This document shows positions 40,877 to 45,078 of a stretch of 45,078 nt of DNA, in pieces. Source of the DNA: Bacillota bacterium. GTDB taxonomy: Bacteria; Bacillota; Dethiobacteria; DTU022; UBA8154. Position 1 is the stretch's first letter. Every line of letters begins with the position of its first letter. The position numbers and the translations under genes were made by a program. The stretch lies in NCBI GenBank assembly GCA_030656575.1, contig JAUSPO010000185.1, positions 1 through 45,078 of the forward strand, given 5' to 3'. The notes beneath the pieces are model-generated. The model had not been told where the DNA came from. It saw only the letters and a list, made by a program, of their open reading frames with translations, and did not search any database.

Positions 40877-42241
40877 ATGGAGTTTGATTCTGTTAAGAAA
40901 ATTGCGGCTGAATTTGCGCTGGAAAGGGTTATTAATTTTATTGCCAGGGATCCCGAACACAATTTACCATTGCTATTTAATTTTATTGAGAAAGTTGCCA
41001 TAGCTCCAGGTCACAAAAGTGTTGTAAAAAAAATAAAAGCTCATATTCATGGAAACGGGCAAATCATGGAACAGACGAAACGTATTGCATGCAACCCTAA
41101 GATGCTCCATAATATTATTAACTCATGGATTATTAATGGATTTATCCTCGGCAATGAGAAACGAAAGAAGATCAGCAGTGAGATCGGGGTATCTGTACCT
41201 CAATTCTTATTAATTGATCCGACCTCTGCCTGTAACTTGCGCTGCGAAGGTTGTTGGGCAGGAGAGTACAGCAAAGTAGACCACCTTGAACCGGAATTGT
41301 TTAGCCGGATTATTATGGAAGCCAAGGAACTGGGAATCCACTGGATTGTTCTTTCAGGCGGTGAGCCTTTCTGCTATCCTCATCTCCTTGATGTGGCAGC
41401 AGAACATCCCGATATTGTTTTTATGGTCTATACTAACGGTACGCTTATTGACGAAAAAACTGCTGACCGTATGGCAGAACTGGCGAATATATCTCCCGCA
41501 TTCAGCCTGGAGGGTTGGCGGGAACAAACTGATGCTCGCAGGGGTAAAGGTACTTTTGATAAGGTCACCCATGCCATGGATCTCCTTAGGGAGAGAGGAG
41601 TATTTTTCGGTGCTTCTTTAACATCGATGCGCAATAACATCATTGAACTTTTCAGTGATGAGTTTGTTGATTTTTTGGTGGAAAAAGGTGTCATCTACAC
41701 ATGGTTTTTTCATTATATTCCAATTGGCCGCAACCCAAATATTGAATTAATGCTAACGCCTGAACAGCGTCTCTGGATGCTTGAGAGGGTCAGGGAAATA
41801 AGGATCACGAAACCGATCTTAATCGGTGATTTTTGGAATGATGGGGAATTTACCGGAGGATGTATTGCCGGAGGCAGGCTGTATTTCCATATTAATGCTG
41901 CCGGTGATGTGGAGCCGTGTGCGTTTGTTCATTTTGCCGTCGATAATATCAGGGAAAAAAGTCTTCTAGAGGTATTGCATAATCCTTTATTTAAGGCTTA
42001 CCAGAAAGAGCATCCTTTTAACAAAAACCACCTCGCTCCTTGTCCAATCATAGATTCTCCCGCGGCCTTACGCAAAATGGTGAAAGAAAGCGGTGCTCAT
42101 CCCACTCATCAGGGGGCTGAACATGTGCTGGGAGGAGAAGTGGCCAAACACCTTGACCTTATTTCGGGGCACTGGTTGAAGATGGCTGATGAATTTAAAG
42201 AAGCATCTCTTGCAGAGGAAGAAGTAATTGCAGGAAAATAG
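40877..42241 (+). CDS. Radical SAM protein (SPASM-like C-terminus)
   Basis: A 454-residue enzyme with the [4Fe-4S]-SAM motif C119-NLR-C123-EG-C126 in SACNLRCEGCW, followed by WIVLSGGEPFCYPHL (SAM-binding GGE). An N-terminal domain of about 110 residues is mostly helical. The C-terminal part has GCIAGGRLYFHINAAGDVEPC, the SPASM-like turn with extra Cys, and later CPIIDSP. The substrate is unknown; peptide or lipid modification are possibilities by family resemblance. The start is ATG 40877 (GTG 40874 overlaps) with GGGAGGG upstream; TTG 40856 would lie inside the ribosome site. It ends four bases from the convergent P-loop gene. Confidence 0.85.
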   Translation: MEFDSVKKIAAEFALERVINFIARDPEHNLPLLFNFIEKVAIAPGHKSVVKKIKAHIHGNGQIMEQTKRIACNPKMLHNIINSWIINGFILGNEKRKKISSEIGVSVPQFLLIDPTSACNLRCEGCWAGEYSKVDHLEPELFSRIIMEAKELGIHWIVLSGGEPFCYPHLLDVAAEHPDIVFMVYTNGTLIDEKTADRMAELANISPAFSLEGWREQTDARRGKGTFDKVTHAMDLLRERGVFFGASLTSMRNNIIELFSDEFVDFLVEKGVIYTWFFHYIPIGRNPNIELMLTPEQRLWMLERVREIRITKPILIGDFWNDGEFTGGCIAGGRLYFHINAAGDVEPCAFVHFAVDNIREKSLLEVLHNPLFKAYQKEHPFNKNHLAPCPIIDSPAALRKMVKESGAHPTHQGAEHVLGGEVAKHLDLISGHWLKMADEFKEASLAEEEVIAGK

Positions 42242-42244
42242 AAG

Positions 42245-43168
42245 TTAATGGTCATGCTTGTCCTGAAGGCGATGTAGGGGTTTTACAGAAGTACCATCTT
42301 TGTTGGGATTCAGTTCAATATACCTTTGTTTGACATCCTTGTTTTCCCTGTTTAAAACTACACGCCGCGCAACAACGTTAATCTGGGAGATTTGACAGCC
42401 TGTAAGTTGTTCAAGTCTCTCTTTTATTTTTTTCTGTGTATTTTCCAGGAGCTGTGGGAAATTATTCACGCCGTATTTTAAAATGACATCTAGATTAATG
42501 ATCATTCCATTTTTGCTGGAAATAATAGCTGTTTTCTTTGCTTTTACGATTCCTGCCATTTGCTCGGCAACATATACAGCGATTTGTTCAATAGCATTTT
42601 CAGAAAGAAAATAGTTCCCCAGGGTACTGTATAAAGGGCGCACGATGGAGTGTTCGATCACATGGTCGGGAAAAGGTTTGCTTTTGCCCAGGAAAAAAGC
42701 TTTCAGAGGGTCAAGGAGATATCCCGGGAAATCTTTTTCTAAAGCAAATGTAGGCAGTGGTATAACATGCCGGTTTTCCTTTACCCTCACATCCATAGCT
42801 TTGGCAATTTCCTCAGGAGTGGCAATATCCTCGATCATGATAAATTTAATTGGAGCGGGAATATCCAGTTTCCTGCAAATATATTCCACCATCCGCCGGG
42901 AAATACCAAGGAGCAAAATACTATCCGGCTGAACTTCCTTTATTTTATCTTTTACCTGCCCGGCATGCTCGGGATCAATGAAAACGGCTCTTTTAGCAGC
43001 TCCCATCCTGGTATTCTCACGCTTGGCCGAACGACCTGCAAGTACCTGGTTGCCCCGGATCAAGAGTCCATCATCGATGATGTAGTCTATGCCTTCTCTG
43101 TATGCCACTAATGCCGAACGGTGGCTTTTTCCCGTGCCGCTGGAACCAATTAATGCGTATACTTTCAT
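42245..43168 (-). CDS. P-loop NTPase fused to Asp23/Gls24 domain
   Basis: A 307-residue protein. Residues 8-15 are a Walker A (GSSGTGKS) at the extreme N-terminus, followed by an Asp-rich YIIDDGLLI and RAVFIDPEHA. Residues about 195-290 form an Asp23/Gls24 domain: SENAIEQIAVYVAEQMAG, GMIINLDVILKYGVN and IKERLEQLTG, ending with VVARRVV. Asp23 domains stand near the envelope in Gram-positive bacteria and often tether to membranes. The P-loop part resembles small nucleotide kinases but its substrate is unknown. AAAGGAGG precedes the ATG. It lies next to the radical SAM gene on the opposite strand, only three bases apart. Confidence 0.75.
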   Translation of the reverse strand: MKVYALIGSSGTGKSHRSALVAYREGIDYIIDDGLLIRGNQVLAGRSAKRENTRMGAAKRAVFIDPEHAGQVKDKIKEVQPDSILLLGISRRMVEYICRKLDIPAPIKFIMIEDIATPEEIAKAMDVRVKENRHVIPLPTFALEKDFPGYLLDPLKAFFLGKSKPFPDHVIEHSIVRPLYSTLGNYFLSENAIEQIAVYVAEQMAGIVKAKKTAIISSKNGMIINLDVILKYGVNNFPQLLENTQKKIKERLEQLTGCQISQINVVARRVVLNRENKDVKQRYIELNPNKDGTSVKPLHRLQDKHDH

Positions 43169-43342
43169 ATTGCCTCCTTTTTACCAAAATAAGCATATCA
43201 TAAATGCCAAAAAAAGTCGACAGGCACCAAAAAATCTCTGCCTCAGGCAGGATTTCATACTGTTTGTGCGAATGTTTTAAGATAAGAAAAGATACATTTC
43301 TGTTGCCTCTTGGTAAAGAACTGCTCAATTTTAATAAAAATA

Positions 43343-43371
43343 TTGAAAAAGCACTACCAAATTGATATACT
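43343..43371 (+). promoter_or_regulatory. Promoter upstream of mmdA-like gene
   Basis: TTGAAA (43343-43348), 17-base spacer, TATACT (43366-43371). It predicts a 5' leader of about 105 bases. The 314-base gap (43169-43482) shows no other clear element beyond this. Confidence 0.7.
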
Positions 43372-43482
43372 GAAAAACGTGGAGAATCTGGTTTATCCTG
43401 AAGAAAAGGGAAAGGTATTCCGCAAATTGGAGGATTAGAGAATTATAGATATAAAGGACAAAATAATAGGAGGTGCCTTATT

Positions 43483-45024
43483 ATGGAAGACAAGTTAAAT
43501 TTTATGCAGCAAAGAAGGGATATCATTATCCAGGGTGGTGGTGATCAACGTATCGAGGATCAACATCAAAAAGGCAAACAAACAGCCCGGGAGAGGTTAG
43601 AGCAGTTTTTAGACCCGGGCAGCTTTGTTGAAGTTGGTACTTTTGTTCAGGGCGGCCTTGAAGATGCCAGCACTATGGATATTCCTCTTCCCGGAGAAGG
43701 TGTGGTAACCGGTTATGGGACGGTGGACGGACGACTGATTTATTTATTTGCGCAGGATTTTACTGTTTCAGGAGGTTCCCTGGGTGAAATGCACGCTGCA
43801 AAAATTTGTCGTGTCATGGATTTAGCGGCCCAAAACGGCGCCCCTTTTATAGGCATCAATGACTCTGGAGGTGCAAGAATACAGGAAGGCGTTATGTCCC
43901 TTGACGGTTATGGAAACATTTTTTACCGCAATACTGTAAATTCAGGGGTGATTCCCCAGATTTCTGTGATCATGGGGCCCAGTGCGGGAGGGGCGGTCTA
44001 CTCCCCGGCACTGACTGATTTTATATTTATGGTTGATGATACAAGCTACATGTTCATAACAGGTCCGGCGGTTATCAAAGCAGTGACCGGCGAGGATGTA
44101 TCCGCTGGAAAGTTAGGCGGGGCTGCAATTCATAATGATACGAGCGGGGTGGCTCATTTCAGGGCAAAAGATGAGCAGGAATGCCTGACAATGCTTAAAA
44201 CTCTTTTAAGCTATCTCCCTTCCAATAACTTAGACAGCGCTCCCGCAGTTGATCCTGTGGAACCCTCAATTCCGGCTGATGACTTGGCTGATATTGTACC
44301 TGCTGATGCCAACAGGCCTTACGATGTGGTCGATGTTATTAAAAGGATTGTTGACGGCAGTGAGTTTTTCCAGGTCCAGCAGCATTTTGCTAAAAACGCA
44401 GTGGTAGGGTTTGCTCGCCTCAACGGAAAAACGGTGGGTATTATCGCCAATCAGGCAAAATTCCTGGCGGGATGCCTTGATATTAACAGCTCAGATAAAA
44501 TTGCACGTTTTGTAAGGTTCTGTGACTGTTTTAACATCCCATTGGTTACTTTTGTGGATGTTCCCGGTTACCTTCCCGGAGTTCATCAGGAATACGGAGG
44601 GATCATACGTCACGGGGCTAAAATTTTATATGCCTACTCTGAGGCTACAGTTCCTCAGATAAGCGTTATTTTACGTAAGGCCTACGGAGGCGCATATATA
44701 GCAATGAATTGCAAAAGCCTGGGAGCCGACTTTGCATTTGCCTGGCCTACTGCGGAAATCGCGGTTATGGGACCTGAGGGTGCAATCAATATTATTAACC
44801 GCAGGGAAATCGAAAAGGCTGAAAATCCTAACGAGGAAAGAAAGAAAAAAGTTGACGAATACCGTACAAAATTTGCTAATCCATATATTGCAGCAGCCCG
44901 CGGGTGGATTGACGATGTAATCGATCCCAGGGATACACGCCGGCAGCTTATTATGGCTCTTGATTCCCTAAAGAACAAGCATGAAGACCGGCCCCGGAAA
45001 AAGCATGGGAATTTCCCAGTTTAG
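43483..45024 (+). CDS. mmdA: Acyl-CoA carboxyltransferase / methylmalonyl-CoA decarboxylase alpha subunit
   Basis: A 513-residue carboxyltransferase of the biotin-dependent type. KQTARERLEQFLDPGSFVEV and the VTGYGTVDGRLIYLFAQDFT segment are the N-terminal crotonase-like half. INDSGGARIQEGVMSL and IMGPSAGGAVYSPALTDF form the acyl-CoA pocket, and TFVDVPGYLPGVHQEYGGII and RKAYGGAYIAMNCKSLGADF the biotin side. Length and pattern equal MmdA/PccB. It transfers CO2 between methylmalonyl- (or propionyl-) CoA and a biotin carrier. The carrier and membrane subunits are not visible; they may follow the next promoter. GGAGG precedes the ATG. Confidence 0.88.
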   Translation: MEDKLNFMQQRRDIIIQGGGDQRIEDQHQKGKQTARERLEQFLDPGSFVEVGTFVQGGLEDASTMDIPLPGEGVVTGYGTVDGRLIYLFAQDFTVSGGSLGEMHAAKICRVMDLAAQNGAPFIGINDSGGARIQEGVMSLDGYGNIFYRNTVNSGVIPQISVIMGPSAGGAVYSPALTDFIFMVDDTSYMFITGPAVIKAVTGEDVSAGKLGGAAIHNDTSGVAHFRAKDEQECLTMLKTLLSYLPSNNLDSAPAVDPVEPSIPADDLADIVPADANRPYDVVDVIKRIVDGSEFFQVQQHFAKNAVVGFARLNGKTVGIIANQAKFLAGCLDINSSDKIARFVRFCDCFNIPLVTFVDVPGYLPGVHQEYGGIIRHGAKILYAYSEATVPQISVILRKAYGGAYIAMNCKSLGADFAFAWPTAEIAVMGPEGAINIINRREIEKAENPNEERKKKVDEYRTKFANPYIAAARGWIDDVIDPRDTRRQLIMALDSLKNKHEDRPRKKHGNFPV

Positions 45025-45045
45025 GGAACTTTTAAATGGTTTGTA

Positions 45046-45074
45046 TTGACTTTTTTACTGCCCGGTGTTAATAT
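45046..45074 (+). promoter_or_regulatory. Strong promoter at the window end
   Basis: TTGACT (45046-45051), 17-base spacer, TAATAT (45069-45074), starting 21 bases after mmdA. Its transcript lies outside the window. Confidence 0.7.
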
Positions 45075-45078
45075 TTTT

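Noticed and set aside
1-45078. CRISPR array, prophage or rRNA operon
   Set aside because: No regularly spaced direct repeats, no phage structural or integrase genes, and no rRNA-like sequence were seen.

Overview
The window looks like the chromosome of an anaerobic, Gram-positive member of the Clostridia, broadly of the Peptococcaceae / Syntrophomonas / Moorella type. This is inferred from moderate base composition, AGGAGG-type ribosome binding sites with frequent GTG and TTG starts, a selenocysteine-containing formate dehydrogenase with NuoE/NuoF-like partners, BlaI/BlaR1-type and YfmF/YfmH-type gene pairs, a DegV protein and a biotin-dependent decarboxylase alpha subunit. No species can be named from sequence alone.

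Region 1 (1-19 kb) is a patchwork of accessory genes with several decayed members. It starts with the 3' part of pyrB and an iron-sulfur flavoprotein gene. Then come an IS200-like element whose transposase lacks a normal start codon, a minus-strand three-gene ABC exporter whose last permease is frameshifted in a G8 run, and a flavodoxin / FMN-binding protein pair. Next are a D12-class adenine methyltransferase followed by a likely endonuclease remnant, an AlkD-like repair protein, small membrane proteins and a Zn-ribbon gene without a recognisable start. A surface-protein group follows (FG-GAP-like, DUF3160 lipoprotein, truncated CapA-like). A BlaI/M56 regulator pair has palindromic operators. 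The region ends with a Phd/ParE module whose toxin is frameshifted, a Y-family polymerase behind a LexA-like box, and a decayed TPR gene.

Region 2 (19-25.5 kb) carries two minus-strand tRNA-Arg genes (CCU and CCG anticodons), each followed by an intrinsic terminator. Between them lie a THUMP-type rRNA methyltransferase and a nitrilase-family amidase. A GT4 glycosyltransferase overlaps a large membrane protein with an alkaline-phosphatase-like ectodomain.

Region 3 (25.6-34.2 kb) is intact housekeeping-like sequence on the plus strand: two M16 peptidase-family genes back to back, DegV, a class III aminotransferase, archaeal/eukaryal-type prolyl-tRNA synthetase, a DUF362 ferredoxin-like protein and a CDF metal transporter.

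Region 4 (34.3-40.6 kb) is a formate dehydrogenase operon: NuoE-like subunit, a 59-residue protein with eight cysteines, NuoF-like subunit, a catalytic subunit read through an in-frame UGA as selenocysteine (Sec346, with a SECIS hairpin just downstream), and fdhD. An ordinary ORF caller splits the catalytic subunit in two. The complex probably couples formate/CO2 to NAD(P)(H), perhaps with ferredoxin.

Region 5 (40.6-45.1 kb) has a radical SAM gene with a good promoter and a possibly structured leader, a convergent gene fusing a P-loop domain to an Asp23/Gls24 domain, and an mmdA-like carboxyltransferase with its own promoter. The window ends on a strong promoter for a gene outside it.
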